Shown: positions 44,346 through 53,720, counted from the first letter of the stretch. The stretch is DNA of 64,000 nucleotides from Siccibacter colletis (GCF_000696575.1 NZ_JMSQ01000008.1:62001-126000); one strand, 5' to 3'. Translations and numbers: made by a program. Notes: generated by a model from the sequence alone, not told the origin.

Positions 44346-44777
44346 CCGTAGAAATCCCCGTTCGTGATGTTTCATCGTGTGTTTATATTTTGTTTTATTA
44401 TGGTTAAAAAGCATTCTGTACTTTTATTGAACAACGCTATTTTTACCAATGCCTTTAATGGTTTAGCGAGGCTTTCCGTGAAAAAGCGCGCTAAAATCTC
44501 TATTTTTCAGGCGATTAAGCAAAGATAATATTCTGAAACACACAGCAGATAAACAAAAAAAAGCGCAGGTTGCAGCATAAAATAGCGAAACATTACGTGG
44601 AATAAATCGCTATGTTTTAGCGAATTCCACTGTCTGTTTTTCATTCTGTGATGTTAAAAGCTGAATATGCCCGCTGTTAAAAAGTAATCACCTGACACGG
44701 CGACGAAAAAAGAGAAAGCGCGGCAGGTGCTGAATTGGGTACACTTTCCTTCTCTTCGTTTTTTGGAAGGCGGTTCT
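44346..44777. promoter_or_regulatory. livK-panM divergent intergenic region
   Basis: About 430 AT-rich bases between livK and panM with no gene that I can support. At 44597-44630 there is a nested dyad: GTGGAAT pairs with ATTCCAC and an inner CGCT pairs with AGCG. Lrp and leucine control the liv genes in E. coli, but I could not identify a reliable Lrp motif here. Confidence 0.45.
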
Positions 44778-45167
44778 ATGAAACTTACCATCCTTCGTCT
44801 GGAAAGCTTTTCGCCACAGGATTTAACCGATCTCGGGAAGATCTGGCCGGAATATTCCAGCAACACCTTAAAGGTGGATGAGACGCACCGGATCTATGCT
44901 GCGCGCTTCAACGACCGACTGCTAGCCGCCGTGCGCGTCACGCTGTCTGGTGCGCAAGGCGCTATGGATTCGCTGCGCGTCCGGGACGTCACGCGTCGCC
45001 GCGGCGTCGGCCAGTATCTGATTGAAGAAGTGATGCGCGAAAACCCGGCGGTGCGCCACTGGTGGATCTCCGACGTCGGCGTTGAAGACCGCGGCGTAAT
45101 GGCCGCGTTTATGCAGGCGCTCGGCTTCAGCGCCCAGACCGACGGCTGGCATAAGCAGCAGGATTGA
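44778..45167 (+). CDS. panM: PanD maturation factor PanM (PanZ)
   Basis: 129-residue GNAT-like protein that triggers self-cleavage of the aspartate decarboxylase proenzyme PanD and couples it to acetyl-CoA levels. The acetyl-CoA motif VTRRRGVGQYLIEEVMREN and the segment GVEDRGVMAAFMQALGF match the family. The start at MKLTILRLESF has a GGAAGGCGG ribosome-binding site; 17 upstream codons in frame are not conserved. Confidence 0.93.
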   Translation: MKLTILRLESFSPQDLTDLGKIWPEYSSNTLKVDETHRIYAARFNDRLLAAVRVTLSGAQGAMDSLRVRDVTRRRGVGQYLIEEVMRENPAVRHWWISDVGVEDRGVMAAFMQALGFSAQTDGWHKQQD

Positions 45168-45198
45168 CTGTCGAAAGCGCTGCATCTTAATTCACTTT

Positions 45199-45218
45199 AG
45201 CCTGCCCTGGCAGGCTAT
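45199..45218. terminator. Hairpin at the end of the effector/immunity-like unit
   Basis: The 20-base palindrome TAGCCTGCC/GGCAGGCTA overlaps the stop codon of the small membrane protein. It is followed on the minus strand by AAAGTGAATTAAG with no clear T run, so it is only a possible terminator. Confidence 0.4.
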
Positions 45219-45445
45219 AAGTAATCCTGATCGAGTCGGTCATCGTAAATGTGACGTATTGCGAAGCGATAGAGTCGAAAGGACAAAAAGCCGAGCAATA
45301 GACAGCAACCCACCATCCAGAATCTGTATTCATTTTCAGAAAAGCAAGAGAACCAGACTGCACTAAATGCAGCGATCCCCAGAAAGGATGTTGCAACACC
45401 TTGAAGAAGGCGAGACAAAAAAAATAACATGCTTTTTTTGGTCAC
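45215..45445 (-). CDS. Small two-helix membrane protein, candidate immunity protein
   Basis: A 76-residue protein with two hydrophobic segments (about residues 12-34 and 42-60) and charged ends. The GTG start overlaps the TGA of the upstream gene (GTGA) and has a strong GAGGGG ribosome-binding site 5 bases away, so the two are translationally coupled; an ATG five codons later is an alternative. A small membrane protein directly after a putative pore-type effector suggests an immunity role. I do not recognise a family. Confidence 0.6.
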   Translation of the reverse strand: MTKKSMLFFLSRLLQGVATSFLGIAAFSAVWFSCFSENEYRFWMVGCCLLLGFLSFRLYRFAIRHIYDDRLDQDYL

Positions 45446-46077
45446 TGTAGCCCCTCAAAAAATAGCTTACAAACGCGGTCAAATTCGTTTTTGTCTGGTA
45501 TTTCGCAGGCATCAATAAATGGTTGTACGCGCTCTTCTACGAGAAAATAGAGCAGATCAAGATTCCCCTTTGCCTTTAATTCTTGCTGTATTATTGGGTA
45601 TTTAAGCGCCAACGCACGTGAGGTATAAATGGCCCTTGAGCTTTCACCACCTATAGCGATGACAGTGCCAAAGACAAGACCTGAAACAATTGCGACAGAC
45701 AGCCGATTCGATATAACTTTCCCGAGGTTAATGCCAGTGATTGCCGTAAACCCAGTTTTACCTGCGAGGCTTCCTACAGCATATTCCCCAGCATGGGCAA
45801 AATTTTTGTAATCCACTCGCTCAAAAAACATCTGCAGAAACGGTCGCGCCGCCTCTTCAAGGCCTTTACGATTAGCGCCACCAGATTTCACAAGCCATGC
45901 AAATCGATAAGTGTCATCCTCGTTCAGTCGCGTATTGTCGGTATCCAGCATTCTGTGCCCCAGGTAATATATATCTACCGGAAAAGCGATAAACCCTTTG
46001 ATAATACCTTCAAGCAACGCATTCGAAATATTGACCGCGTTCAGCATCCGACGAGCCAGAGTATGTGCACTGTCCAT
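45442..46077 (-). CDS. Uncharacterised protein with glycine-rich hydrophobic hairpin, candidate pore-forming effector
   Basis: 211 residues from MDSAHTLARRM, with GGGGGA as ribosome-binding site; 15 upstream codons are open but less likely. There is no signal peptide. An N-terminal amphipathic part is followed by a glycine-rich hydrophobic region at about 97-146 (AVGSLAGKTGFTAITGINLG and IVSGLVFGTVIAIGG) that could form a membrane hairpin, then a charged alpha-helical C-terminus. Size, lack of a leader and the coupled small membrane protein resemble the Ssp6/Sip6 type VI effector-immunity pair of Serratia, but only by architecture. The unit is visibly AT-richer than its neighbours and is absent from E. 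coli between panM and livJ. Confidence 0.55.
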   Translation of the reverse strand: MDSAHTLARRMLNAVNISNALLEGIIKGFIAFPVDIYYLGHRMLDTDNTRLNEDDTYRFAWLVKSGGANRKGLEEAARPFLQMFFERVDYKNFAHAGEYAVGSLAGKTGFTAITGINLGKVISNRLSVAIVSGLVFGTVIAIGGESSRAIYTSRALALKYPIIQQELKAKGNLDLLYFLVEERVQPFIDACEIPDKNEFDRVCKLFFEGLQ

Positions 46078-46162
46078 AGCATTCCCCCATTTACATTGGA
46101 TGAATGCTAAGCGACGCGGCACAGGCGGACCAGAGACGCGAAATATTTTAAGATTTCGGCAT

Positions 46163-46188
46163 AAAAAAACCCGCCGGAGCGGGTTTTT
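46163..46188. terminator. Terminator of livJ
   Basis: Perfect 8-bp stem AAACCCGC / GCGGGTTT (loop CGGA) with A and T runs on either side, between the livJ stop and the accessory gene at 45442-46077. That gene therefore needs its own promoter in 46078-46162. Confidence 0.85.
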
Positions 46189-46208
46189 GTCAGGTCAGCG
46201 AGCTAGCG

Positions 46209-47312
46209 TTATTTCGCGTCGGTTGCCGTGCCGTTAGCGTGCCAGGTAAAGACGCCGAATTCAAAGCCTTTCAGATCGCCTTTCTCATCCCACGACAGCG
46301 GACCCATTACCGTGTCAACGCTGGCCCCTTTCAGGTATTTAGCAATTTCTGCCGGATCGTCGCTCTGGTTCAGGCCAGCCGCCAGCGACTGCAGTGCCGC
46401 GTAGGTGGTCCAGACGAATGCGCCGCTGGCATCCTGTTTCTTCGCCTTGATGGCATCTACCACAGGTTTGTTCGCTGGTACCTGATCGTAGTTCTTCGGC
46501 TTGGTGACTAACATCCCTTCCGCGGAATCACCGGCGATGTTAGACAGCGACACGTTCGCAACACCTTCCGGGCCCATAAACTGGGTTTTCAGACCCGCCG
46601 CGCGTGACTGACGCAGGATCTGGCCCATTTCCGGGTGGTAACCGCCGTAATAGACGAAATCGATGTTTTCTTTCTTCAGGCGCGCCACCAGCGTAGAGAA
46701 ATCTTTCTCACCGGCGGTGATACCGTCAAAGAACACCACGTTTGCACCGCCCTTCTTCAGCCCGTCCTGCACCGAACGCGCCAGGCCTTCGCCATACTGC
46801 TGTTTATCGTGGATCACCGCGATGCGCTGCGGTTTCACTTTTTCCAGAATGTATTTTGCGGCGGTCGGCCCCTGGTCTGAATCCAGACCGGTAGTGCGCA
46901 GCACCAGCTGGTAGCCGCGCGCAGTCAGCTCGGGCGCGGTAGCCGCCGGCGTGATCATCAGAATGCCTTCGTCTTCATATATATCAGACGCCGGCTGGGT
47001 AGACGATGAGCAAAGATGACCAATCACGTATTTAATACCGTCGTTAATCACTTTGTTCGCTACCGCAACGGCCTGTTTCGGGTCGCAGGCGTCGTCATAT
47101 TTGACCGCGACCAGCTTGTCGCCTTTGATGCCGCCCTTAGCGTTAATATCGGCGATGGCCTGTTCCGCGCCGGTGAATTCCTGATCGCCGTACTGGGCCA
47201 CCGGGCCAGACATCGCGCCGACCACGGCAACTTTAATATCTGCCGCCATCGCCGCGTGGCTCATCGCCAGCGCAATACATCCAGCCAGTAACGCTTTGCC
47301 CTTCATTTTCAT
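46209..47312 (-). CDS. livJ: Leu/Ile/Val-binding protein LivJ
   Basis: 367-residue periplasmic binding protein with a signal peptide ([19 protein letters not shown]) and mature start [20 protein letters not shown]. It matches E. coli LivJ rather than LivK at characteristic places ([28 protein letters not shown]-terminus TATDAK). It delivers leucine, isoleucine and valine to LivHMGF. Monocistronic. Confidence 0.96.
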   Translation of the reverse strand: MKMKGKALLAGCIALAMSHAAMAADIKVAVVGAMSGPVAQYGDQEFTGAEQAIADINAKGGIKGDKLVAVKYDDACDPKQAVAVANKVINDGIKYVIGHLCSSSTQPASDIYEDEGILMITPAATAPELTARGYQLVLRTTGLDSDQGPTAAKYILEKVKPQRIAVIHDKQQYGEGLARSVQDGLKKGGANVVFFDGITAGEKDFSTLVARLKKENIDFVYYGGYHPEMGQILRQSRAAGLKTQFMGPEGVANVSLSNIAGDSAEGMLVTKPKNYDQVPANKPVVDAIKAKKQDASGAFVWTTYAALQSLAAGLNQSDDPAEIAKYLKGASVDTVMGPLSWDEKGDLKGFEFGVFTWHANGTATDAK

Positions 47313-47512
47313 CCTGAGATCCCCATTGCTTGTTGTGATTGCAGTTGTTGTGTTGTTTGGATGACACGTTATTGCGCGCGTTTGCCGCGGCTATGTTTTT
47401 GATTACGGTATACGGCGGGTGTCATAGCAGCATACTCTGCTAAAAACATACCCGATTTTGTCTGATTTGGAATAGCAAATTTGTCGGTGGGCGGATTACG
47501 GGATGACACGCA

Positions 47513-47541
47513 CAAAAAAACCGCCTCGCGGGCGGTTTTTT
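47513..47541 (-). terminator. Terminator of rpoH
   Basis: Stem ACCGCC / GGCGGT (47520-47525 with 47531-47536) with a T run on the minus strand, 14 bases after the rpoH stop. Confidence 0.85.
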
Positions 47542-47555
47542 ACGGTGAAGCGGAA

Positions 47556-48413
47556 TTACGCTTCGATAGCGGCGCGAAGTTTTTTCATCGCGTTCTTTTC
47601 CAGCTGACGTACGCGCTCAGCGGAAACGCCATAGCGGTCGGCAAGCTCCTGCAACGTGGACTTGTTGTCCTCATCCAGCCAGCGCGCTTTGATAATCTGC
47701 TGGCTGCGCTCATCAAGACCCTGCATCGCGTCGGAAAGTTTATCCGCGGCATGCTCTTCCCAGTTATCGTCCTCAATGCCATCGGCAAAGTTGGAGGTTT
47801 TATCCTGGAGGAACAGCACCGGTGCCATTGGCGAACCGTCCTGCGCGTCATCGTCCGGCGACAGGTCAAAGGTCATGTCCTGGGCCGCCATACGCGACTC
47901 CATTTCGCGCACGTCTTTGCTGGAAACGCCCAGTTCGCGCGCTACCATTTCGACTTCGTCCTGGTTAAACCAGCCCAGACGCTGCTTGGTTTTACGCAGG
48001 TTGAAGAACAGCTTACGCTGCGCTTTGGTGGTCGCCACCTTCACGATACGCCAGTTACGCAGTACGTATTCGTGAATTTCCGCTTTGATCCAGTGAACGG
48101 CGAAGGAGACCAGGCGCACGCCCACTTCCGGATTGAAGCGACGCACGGCTTTCATCAGGCCAATATTACCTTCCTGAATCAGGTCAGCCTGCGGCAGGCC
48201 ATAGCCCGAGTAGTTACGAGCGATATGAACTACAAAGCGCAGGTGAGACAGGATCAGCTTTTTCGCTGCTTCCAGATCGCCCTGGTAATGCAGCTTTTCA
48301 GCAAGCTCCCGTTCTTCCTCGGCCGTCAACATCGGCCAGGTGTTAGCGGCCCGGATATAGGATTCCAGGTTACCAACAGGGGCTAGAGCTAAAGTTTGCA
48401 TTTCTTTGGTCAT
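47556..48413 (-). CDS. rpoH: RNA polymerase heat-shock sigma factor sigma-32
   Basis: 285 residues (E. coli 284). Regions 2.1-2.4 read from [21 protein letters not shown] to [20 protein letters not shown]; the RpoH box ([16 protein letters not shown]) follows, and region 4 helix-turn-helix ([20 protein letters not shown]) is at the C-terminus. It directs heat-shock transcription and is itself controlled by translation, DnaK and FtsH. The upstream region carries a sigmaE promoter. Confidence 0.97.
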   Translation of the reverse strand: MTKEMQTLALAPVGNLESYIRAANTWPMLTAEEERELAEKLHYQGDLEAAKKLILSHLRFVVHIARNYSGYGLPQADLIQEGNIGLMKAVRRFNPEVGVRLVSFAVHWIKAEIHEYVLRNWRIVKVATTKAQRKLFFNLRKTKQRLGWFNQDEVEMVARELGVSSKDVREMESRMAAQDMTFDLSPDDDAQDGSPMAPVLFLQDKTSNFADGIEDDNWEEHAADKLSDAMQGLDERSQQIIKARWLDEDNKSTLQELADRYGVSAERVRQLEKNAMKKLRAAIEA

Positions 48414-48512
48414 TCAAATCCTCTCATTAGAAGCGTACTGGCTGAGGTCGTCCCTTTATAAGGCAACGAAGGCGCCAGTTCTTTGTGCAACGAGACGCTA
48501 TTCAACACTTTT

Positions 48513-48540
48513 ATCAGACAGTGAGGTTATCCACAAGTTC
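48513..48540 (-). promoter_or_regulatory. sigmaE-type rpoH promoter (P3-like) with overlapping DnaA box
   Basis: On the minus strand GAACTT, a 16-base spacer and TCTGA match the E. coli rpoH P3 promoter read by sigmaE. A perfect DnaA box (TTATCCACA on the plus strand, 48527-48535) lies in the spacer. Other rpoH promoters probably occur within 48414-48661, but I could not place them reliably. Confidence 0.8.
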
Positions 48541-48661
48541 ACTGCAACACTGTGAATAATTTACGCACAAATTGTGACATTACAGAAATCGTGCAGCAGG
48601 AATTTATGAAGTGGGTCCCTGCCCGGTGTCACTGGCAGGGACTTAGTATATCAAACTATTT

Positions 48662-49717
48662 TTATTCCGGGGTAAAGTGACGTAAATGTTGCACCGTCGC
48701 CAGCCAGGCGGCCAGCCAGCCGATCATGGAACAGACCAGCAGCAGCAGCAGGCACTCATCAAAGGATAACCCACTGATATCAAAGGTAGTGCCAAACACT
48801 TTCGCTACGTCAGTCACCGCTGACGAGAGCCGCATCACCAGAATTTCTGACAAAATCAGTGACAGAAAAGCGCCCGAAAAGCCAAGTAATGCCCCGCCAT
48901 ACAGGAACGGACGCAGGATAAAACCGTCGGTGGCGCCGATAAGCTTTTGCACGTTAATGGTATCGCGGCGCGCGAAAATGCTCAGGCGCACGCTATTGCC
49001 GATAACGAGGAATACGGCAGCGACCATCAACACGCCAATCATCGCCGAGACGCGCCCGACCAGCCCGGTCAACGCCGCCAGACGCGCAAACCAGCTGTCG
49101 TCCATGCGCACTTCATCCACGCCATTCACCTGCGAAACGCGGTCGCGCAGGGTAGTCAGCGCATCGGTGCTCTGGAAGTTGAGATCCGGTTCAATCACCG
49201 CCACAGCGGGCAGCGGGTTCTCTTCCAGCATATCCAGCGCGCCGCCAAAGCCTGACCAGTTGCGGAACTCACCCAGCGCTTCGTCTCGCGACAGGTAGTT
49301 GACCTTCGCCACGCCCTGCTCGGCCTGCAGCTGGCCAATCACCTGCGCCGCCGCATCGTCATCCAGGGTTTTGCTCAGGTATACCGTGATTTGCGGCGAA
49401 GGATAGTACTGGGTCGCCGCCTGGTTTACGTTCTTGTAAACCATGTAGCAGACGCTCGGTAGGGTCAGTGAAATCGCAATCACCATCACGGTAAGGAAGG
49501 TGGCCAGCGGTTTGCTGCGCAGATCGGCCAGCGCGCCCTGCCAGGCATAGCGCACCTGCTCGTTGATCCCGCCCTTGCGCGATTTCGCTTTCACATTGTT
49601 TGCTTTAGTACGCTTTTGCACAGATCGCCCTGATTCGCCAGACTTATTCAGTTTGTTGAACTTGCTCAGTTTGTTACTAAAGTGCCTGATATTATTCAGC
49701 GCATCCTTTTTATTCAC
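48662..49717 (-). CDS. ftsX: Cell division ABC transporter subunit FtsX
   Basis: 351-residue inner-membrane protein with four membrane segments and a large periplasmic loop, which with FtsE controls the amidase activator EnvC at the septum. The GTG at 49717 (in GGTGAATAA) has GGAGG 8 bases upstream and gives the E. coli-like length; an in-frame ATG at 49732 overlaps that ribosome-binding site. It overlaps the end of ftsE. The cytoplasmic N-terminal tail (to about residue 60) differs most from E. coli. Confidence 0.95.
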   Translation of the reverse strand: MNKKDALNNIRHFSNKLSKFNKLNKSGESGRSVQKRTKANNVKAKSRKGGINEQVRYAWQGALADLRSKPLATFLTVMVIAISLTLPSVCYMVYKNVNQAATQYYPSPQITVYLSKTLDDDAAAQVIGQLQAEQGVAKVNYLSRDEALGEFRNWSGFGGALDMLEENPLPAVAVIEPDLNFQSTDALTTLRDRVSQVNGVDEVRMDDSWFARLAALTGLVGRVSAMIGVLMVAAVFLVIGNSVRLSIFARRDTINVQKLIGATDGFILRPFLYGGALLGFSGAFLSLILSEILVMRLSSAVTDVAKVFGTTFDISGLSFDECLLLLLVCSMIGWLAAWLATVQHLRHFTPE

Positions 49718-50378
49718 CGACTCTGCCTCCATGCAGATGACCTTCGCTGAGGGTCAACACAGGATAGGGTCGGCGTGCGATGAGGCCGGTATCGTGAGTT
49801 GCCATCAGAACCGTTACCCCAACGCGGTTGAACTCTTCGAACAGGCGCAAAATCCCTTCCGACAGCGCGTTATCCAGGTTACCGGTTGGTTCATCTGCCA
49901 GCAGCACCGCCGGCTTATTCACCACCGCGCGGGCAATGCCGACGCGCTGCTGTTCCCCGCCGGAGAGCTGAATGGGGAAACTCTTCGCTTTATCCAGCAG
50001 CCCCACTTTATCCAGCGCCGCCGAAACGCGACGACGGATGTCCTCCACGCTCGCACCGGCGATAATCAGCGGGATAGCGACGTTGTCATACACGGTACGA
50101 TCCATCAACAGGTGGTGATCCTGGAAGATCATCCCGATCTGACGGCGCAGGAACGGCACTTCGCGGTTTTTCAGGCGGCTGATGTCGTGCCCGCCGAAAA
50201 AGATATGCCCGGCGCTGGGCCGTTCAATGCCGCAAATCAGCTTCAGCAGCGTACTCTTACCGGCACCGGAGTGACCAGTAAGAAAAGCCATTTCGCCTGG
50301 CCGCATGTGGAAATTCACACCCTGCAGCGCCTGTCTCCCACCACGATAGGCTTTGCTGACGTGTTCAAAGCGAATCAT
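49710..50378 (-). CDS. ftsE: Cell division ATP-binding protein FtsE
   Basis: 222-residue ABC ATPase: Walker [10 protein letters not shown], signature [14 protein letters not shown], Walker [12 protein letters not shown]. It partners FtsX at the Z-ring. It starts 3 bases after the ftsY stop, in the conserved ftsYEX operon. Confidence 0.97.
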   Translation of the reverse strand: MIRFEHVSKAYRGGRQALQGVNFHMRPGEMAFLTGHSGAGKSTLLKLICGIERPSAGHIFFGGHDISRLKNREVPFLRRQIGMIFQDHHLLMDRTVYDNVAIPLIIAGASVEDIRRRVSAALDKVGLLDKAKSFPIQLSGGEQQRVGIARAVVNKPAVLLADEPTGNLDNALSEGILRLFEEFNRVGVTVLMATHDTGLIARRPYPVLTLSEGHLHGGRVGE

Positions 50379-50380
50379 TG

Positions 50381-51823
50381 TTAATCCTCTCGGGCAAAAA
50401 GTGCCTCAATAAAGTCGCCCGCGTTAAACGGACGCAAATCCTCAATGCGCTCACCAACACCGATGTAGCGAATCGGGATACCGAACTGATCGGCGACGGA
50501 GAAAATCACGCCGCCTTTAGCGGTACCGTCGAGCTTGGTCAGCGTAATGCCGGTCAGGCCGACGGCCTCGTGGAACAATTTGGTCTGGCTGATGGCGTTC
50601 TGCCCGGTGCTGGCATCGATGGTCAGCATCACTTCGTGCGGCGCCTCAACGTCCAGTTTTTTCATGACGCGGACGATTTTCTTCAGCTCTTCCATCAGGT
50701 GCGCTTTGTTTTGCAGGCGCCCGGCGGTATCTGCGATCAGCACATCCACTCCGCGCGACTTCGCCGCCTGAATGGCATCGAAGATTACCGACGCGGAATC
50801 CGCACCGGTATGCTGGGCGATAACCGGGATATTGTTGCGCTGGCCCCAGACCTGAAGCTGCTCAACCGCCGCGGCGCGGAAGGTATCCCCTGCCGCCAGC
50901 ATCACCGATTTGCCCTGCTGCTCAAACTGGCGCGCCAGTTTACCAATGGTGGTGGTTTTACCCACGCCGTTCACGCCAACCATCAGAATAACGAACGGGG
51001 TTTTCCCTTCAATATTAAGCGGTGCGTCAACTTTCGCGAGAATATCGCTCATCTCTTCTTTCAGCAGGCCATACAGCGCCTCGGCGTCACGCAGCTGTTT
51101 GCGGCTCGCGCCTTCTGTCAGATTCGTGATGATTTTGCGCGTGGTTTCCACGCCAACATCGGCAATCAGCAGTTGCTCTTCCAGCTCTTCGAACAGATCA
51201 TCATCGATTTTCTTGCCGCGGAACAAGCCGATAAATCCGGAACCAAGGTTCTCTTTGGTTTTTACCAGGCTGCGCTTCAGGCGCGCAAAGAAACCCTCTT
51301 TGGTCGGTTTTTCCTGCTCGGGAGCTGCTGCAGCCACCGGTTCGGCGATCTCCTCTTCCGGTTCGACCACCGCGTCGTCGGTGTTAGCCGCCGCCAGCGC
51401 CTGGGCTTCCAGCTCTTCGTCACTGAGTGCGCCGACGTCCGTCGCCTGCTCCTCTTCCGGCAGCCAGGCTTCCGGCTCAGGCTCCTGCACCGCTACTTCT
51501 TCCGGCAGTGGCAGAGTTTCGTGCTCTGGCTCTGGCTCTGGCGCTACCACCGGCTCAATGACCTCTGCCACCTCAGGCTGGGCCTGCTGCTCCGCCACGT
51601 TTTCAGTGACGTTAACCACCTCTTCAGCGAACTCATCCGGGTCCGGCGTGGTGGCTGGCGCAGCCGCGATCTCCTCAACAGGCGTAACCTGCTCAGGCTC
51701 GTTTTTTTCTTCTGTAACAGTTTGTTGCGTGTCGACCTGCTGGTCGATTTCTTCATCCTGCGCCCGATCTTTTTGACCTAAGCCCAGCCAGGAAAATAAG
51801 CCACGTTTTTTATTCTTTGCCAT
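50381..51823 (-). CDS. ftsY: Signal recognition particle receptor FtsY
   Basis: 480-residue SRP receptor GTPase (E. coli 497). A long acidic Glu/Pro/Ala-rich A domain (to about residue 180) is followed by the NG domain: GVNGVGKTTTIGKLA (G1), DTFRAAA, LIADTAGRLQNK (G3) and TKLDGTAKGG (G4). It docks ribosome-SRP complexes at the inner membrane. Start MAKNKKRGLFSWLG; four upstream codons are not conserved. The A domain is shorter than in E. coli, as is usual for this variable part. Confidence 0.97.
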   Translation of the reverse strand: MAKNKKRGLFSWLGLGQKDRAQDEEIDQQVDTQQTVTEEKNEPEQVTPVEEIAAAPATTPDPDEFAEEVVNVTENVAEQQAQPEVAEVIEPVVAPEPEPEHETLPLPEEVAVQEPEPEAWLPEEEQATDVGALSDEELEAQALAAANTDDAVVEPEEEIAEPVAAAAPEQEKPTKEGFFARLKRSLVKTKENLGSGFIGLFRGKKIDDDLFEELEEQLLIADVGVETTRKIITNLTEGASRKQLRDAEALYGLLKEEMSDILAKVDAPLNIEGKTPFVILMVGVNGVGKTTTIGKLARQFEQQGKSVMLAAGDTFRAAAVEQLQVWGQRNNIPVIAQHTGADSASVIFDAIQAAKSRGVDVLIADTAGRLQNKAHLMEELKKIVRVMKKLDVEAPHEVMLTIDASTGQNAISQTKLFHEAVGLTGITLTKLDGTAKGGVIFSVADQFGIPIRYIGVGERIEDLRPFNAGDFIEALFARED

Positions 51824-52005
51824 TGGCGACCACACTCCCCGCTATTCATCATGGCGCAGCTCCGGTATTGCGATGCGGAAGCTGAAAATTTTCGAATTAA
51901 TTCGTGAGTCTACCACTTTCGACCCCTGGCGGCACAGCCTGAGGTTTCACCCACGCGTCTGCCCCGTTAGAATAGCCTCCCGGATTTAACATCGTAGCGA
52001 TCACC

Positions 52006-52602
52006 ATGAAAAAACCTACCCGCGGCGCAAGCGGCCAGATTCGTATTATCGGCGGCCAATGGCGCGGCCGTAAATTACCCGTCCCCGACAGTCCCGGCCT
52101 GCGCCCGACCACTGACCGGGTGCGCGAAACGCTGTTCAACTGGCTGGCCCCCCATATGGTGGACGCCCGCTGTCTGGACTGTTTCGCCGGCAGCGGCGCG
52201 CTGGGGCTGGAGGCGTTGTCGCGCTATGCCGCTCAGGCGACGCTTATTGAGATGGAGCGCGGCGTGGCCCAGCAGCTGAGCCAGAATCTCGCTACACTTA
52301 AGGCGTCTCACGGTCAGGTGGTGAATGCCAACACGCTGGAGTATCTGAGCAAACCCGGTCAGCCGTTCAACATCGTATTTATCGACCCGCCGTTTCGCAA
52401 AGGCTTGCTGGAGCAGACCGTCACCCTGCTGGAGCAAAATGGCTGGCTTGCCGACAACGCGCTGATTTATATCGAAAGCGAAGTGGAAGGTGGCCTGCCA
52501 CCGCTGCCCGCCAGCTGGCAACCGCACCGGGAAAAGATAGCCGGTCAGGTCGCCTACCGCCTGTTTATTCGTGAACCGCAAGGAGCAACCGATGTTGATT
52601 AA
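52006..52602 (+). CDS. rsmD: 16S rRNA (guanine-966-N2)-methyltransferase RsmD
   Basis: 198-residue SAM methyltransferase. The SAM motif is CLDCFAGSGALGLEALSR and the catalytic motif IVFIDPPFRKGLLE (DPPF, an NPPY variant). It modifies G966 of 16S rRNA. Divergent from ftsY; its last codons overlap yhhL. Confidence 0.96.
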   Translation: MKKPTRGASGQIRIIGGQWRGRKLPVPDSPGLRPTTDRVRETLFNWLAPHMVDARCLDCFAGSGALGLEALSRYAAQATLIEMERGVAQQLSQNLATLKASHGQVVNANTLEYLSKPGQPFNIVFIDPPFRKGLLEQTVTLLEQNGWLADNALIYIESEVEGGLPPLPASWQPHREKIAGQVAYRLFIREPQGATDVD

Positions 52603-52861
52603 TCTTGGCCGCCTGCTGATGCTGTGCGTGTGGGCCTTCCTGATACTGAACCTGCTGCACCCGTTCCAGCGTCCGCTGAACATTTTCGTTAACGTGGCGA
52701 TGATGTTCATGATCATCATGCATGGTCTGCAGCTGACGCTGTTAAAGGCGACCCAGCCGAAGGACGCACCGCCGATGGGCCGGGCGGAACAGTTCCGCAT
52801 CTTCCTGTTCGGCGTGTTCGAACTGCTGGCCTGGCAGAAGCGGCAGCAGCTGAAAAAATAG
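52592..52861 (+). CDS. yhhL: DUF1145 small membrane protein YhhL
   Basis: An 89-residue protein with two hydrophobic segments, matching E. coli YhhL in length and context. It starts within rsmD (11-base overlap), with AAGGAG of the rsmD end as ribosome-binding site. The function is unknown. E. coli has yhhM between this gene and yhhN; here only 130 bases remain and yhhM is absent. Confidence 0.9.
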   Translation: MLINLGRLLMLCVWAFLILNLLHPFQRPLNIFVNVAMMFMIIMHGLQLTLLKATQPKDAPPMGRAEQFRIFLFGVFELLAWQKRQQLKK

Positions 52862-52991
52862 CCGCTTTCACTGTGTTTTAAGAATGTCGCCTGCCCACTG
52901 ACGTTGTCATTCGTGCCCGACGCCCACTAGACTGAAACATAGAGTCGTGCGCGTCGGGTGCACGTTACAATATCTGATTCAGGGACTTATC

Positions 52992-53618
52992 ATGCTTTGG
53001 TCGTTTATTGCTGTCTGTTTTTCCGCCTGGCTTTACGTCGATGCGTCTTACCGAGGGCCTGCCTGGCAACGCTGGGTGTTTAAACCGGTTACCCTGCTGC
53101 TGCTGCTGATCCTCGCCTGGCAGGCACCGCTGTTCAGCGCCACCGGCTATCTGGTACTGGCGGGCCTGTGCGCCTCGCTGGCAGGCGACGCGCTGACGCT
53201 GTTCTCGCGCGAGCGCATGCTCTACGCCACCGGCGCGTTCTTCCTCTCCCATCTGCTTTACACCATCTTCTTTGCCAGCCAGATGACGCTCTCTTTCTTC
53301 TGGCCGCTGCCGCTGGTGCTGCTGGTTATCGGCGCGCTGCTGATCGCCACTATCTGGACGCGGCTGGAGACGCTGCGCTGGGCGGTGTGTACCTTTGTCG
53401 GGATGACGCTGGTGATGGTCTGGCTGGCGGGCGAGCTGTGGTTCTTCCGCCCTACCGCCTCGGCGCTGTCGGCGTTTGTTGGCGCAATCCTGCTGCTGCT
53501 GGGGAATATTGTCTGGCTGGGCAGCCATTATCGCCGCCGCTTCACGGCCGATAACGCCATCGCTGCCGCCTGCTATTTCGCCGGCCACTTTATGATCGTG
53601 CGTTCGCTCTACATCTGA
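52992..53618 (+). CDS. yhhN: TMEM86/lysoplasmalogenase-family membrane protein YhhN
   Basis: A 208-residue protein with about eight membrane segments, matching E. coli YhhN throughout ([21 protein letters not shown] start, [16 protein letters not shown] end). Eukaryotic relatives are lysoplasmalogenases, but the bacterial role is unknown. The frame opens 15 codons earlier; the family start is at 52992. Confidence 0.9.
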   Translation: MLWSFIAVCFSAWLYVDASYRGPAWQRWVFKPVTLLLLLILAWQAPLFSATGYLVLAGLCASLAGDALTLFSRERMLYATGAFFLSHLLYTIFFASQMTLSFFWPLPLVLLVIGALLIATIWTRLETLRWAVCTFVGMTLVMVWLAGELWFFRPTASALSAFVGAILLLLGNIVWLGSHYRRRFTADNAIAAACYFAGHFMIVRSLYI

Positions 53619-53623
53619 TCCAC

Positions 53624-53650
53624 CGGGCGGGTGAAAAAACCGCCCGTCCT
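53624..53650 (+). terminator. Probable terminator of yhhN
   Basis: Stem CGGGCGG / CCGCCCG (53624-53630 with 53640-53646) then TCCTTCTCTT, directly ahead of the zntA promoter. Confidence 0.6.
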
Positions 53651-53654
53651 TCTC

Positions 53655-53686
53655 TTGACTCTGGACCTCACTCCAGAGTGTATGCT
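53655..53686 (+). promoter_or_regulatory. ZntR-controlled zntA promoter
   Basis: The -35 TTGACT (53655-53660) and -10 TATGCT (53681-53686) are separated by 20 bases, the long spacer typical of MerR-family activation. Between them lies the dyad ACTCTGGA-N6-TCCAGAGT (53658-53679), essentially the E. coli ZntR operator. Zn, Cd or Pb bound to ZntR should activate it. Confidence 0.92.
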
Positions 53687-53714
53687 CCGAAATGAGAAAA
53701 TTATCATTTCGGAG
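53685..53714 (+). other. Perfect 11-bp hairpin in the zntA 5' leader
   Basis: CTCCGAAATGA (53685-53695) pairs perfectly with TCATTTCGGAG (53704-53714) across an 8-base loop. The 3' arm contains the GGAG ribosome-binding site, 6 bases before the zntA ATG. It would mask the site if the transcript starts before about 53690. The dyad is directly visible; the regulatory role is inferred. Confidence 0.65.
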
Positions 53715-53720
53715 CCTGCC

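Noticed and set aside
48615-48642. 9-bp inverted repeat after ftsX as a terminator
   Set aside because: The stem is perfect but has no T run on the ftsX side, so I did not call it a terminator.
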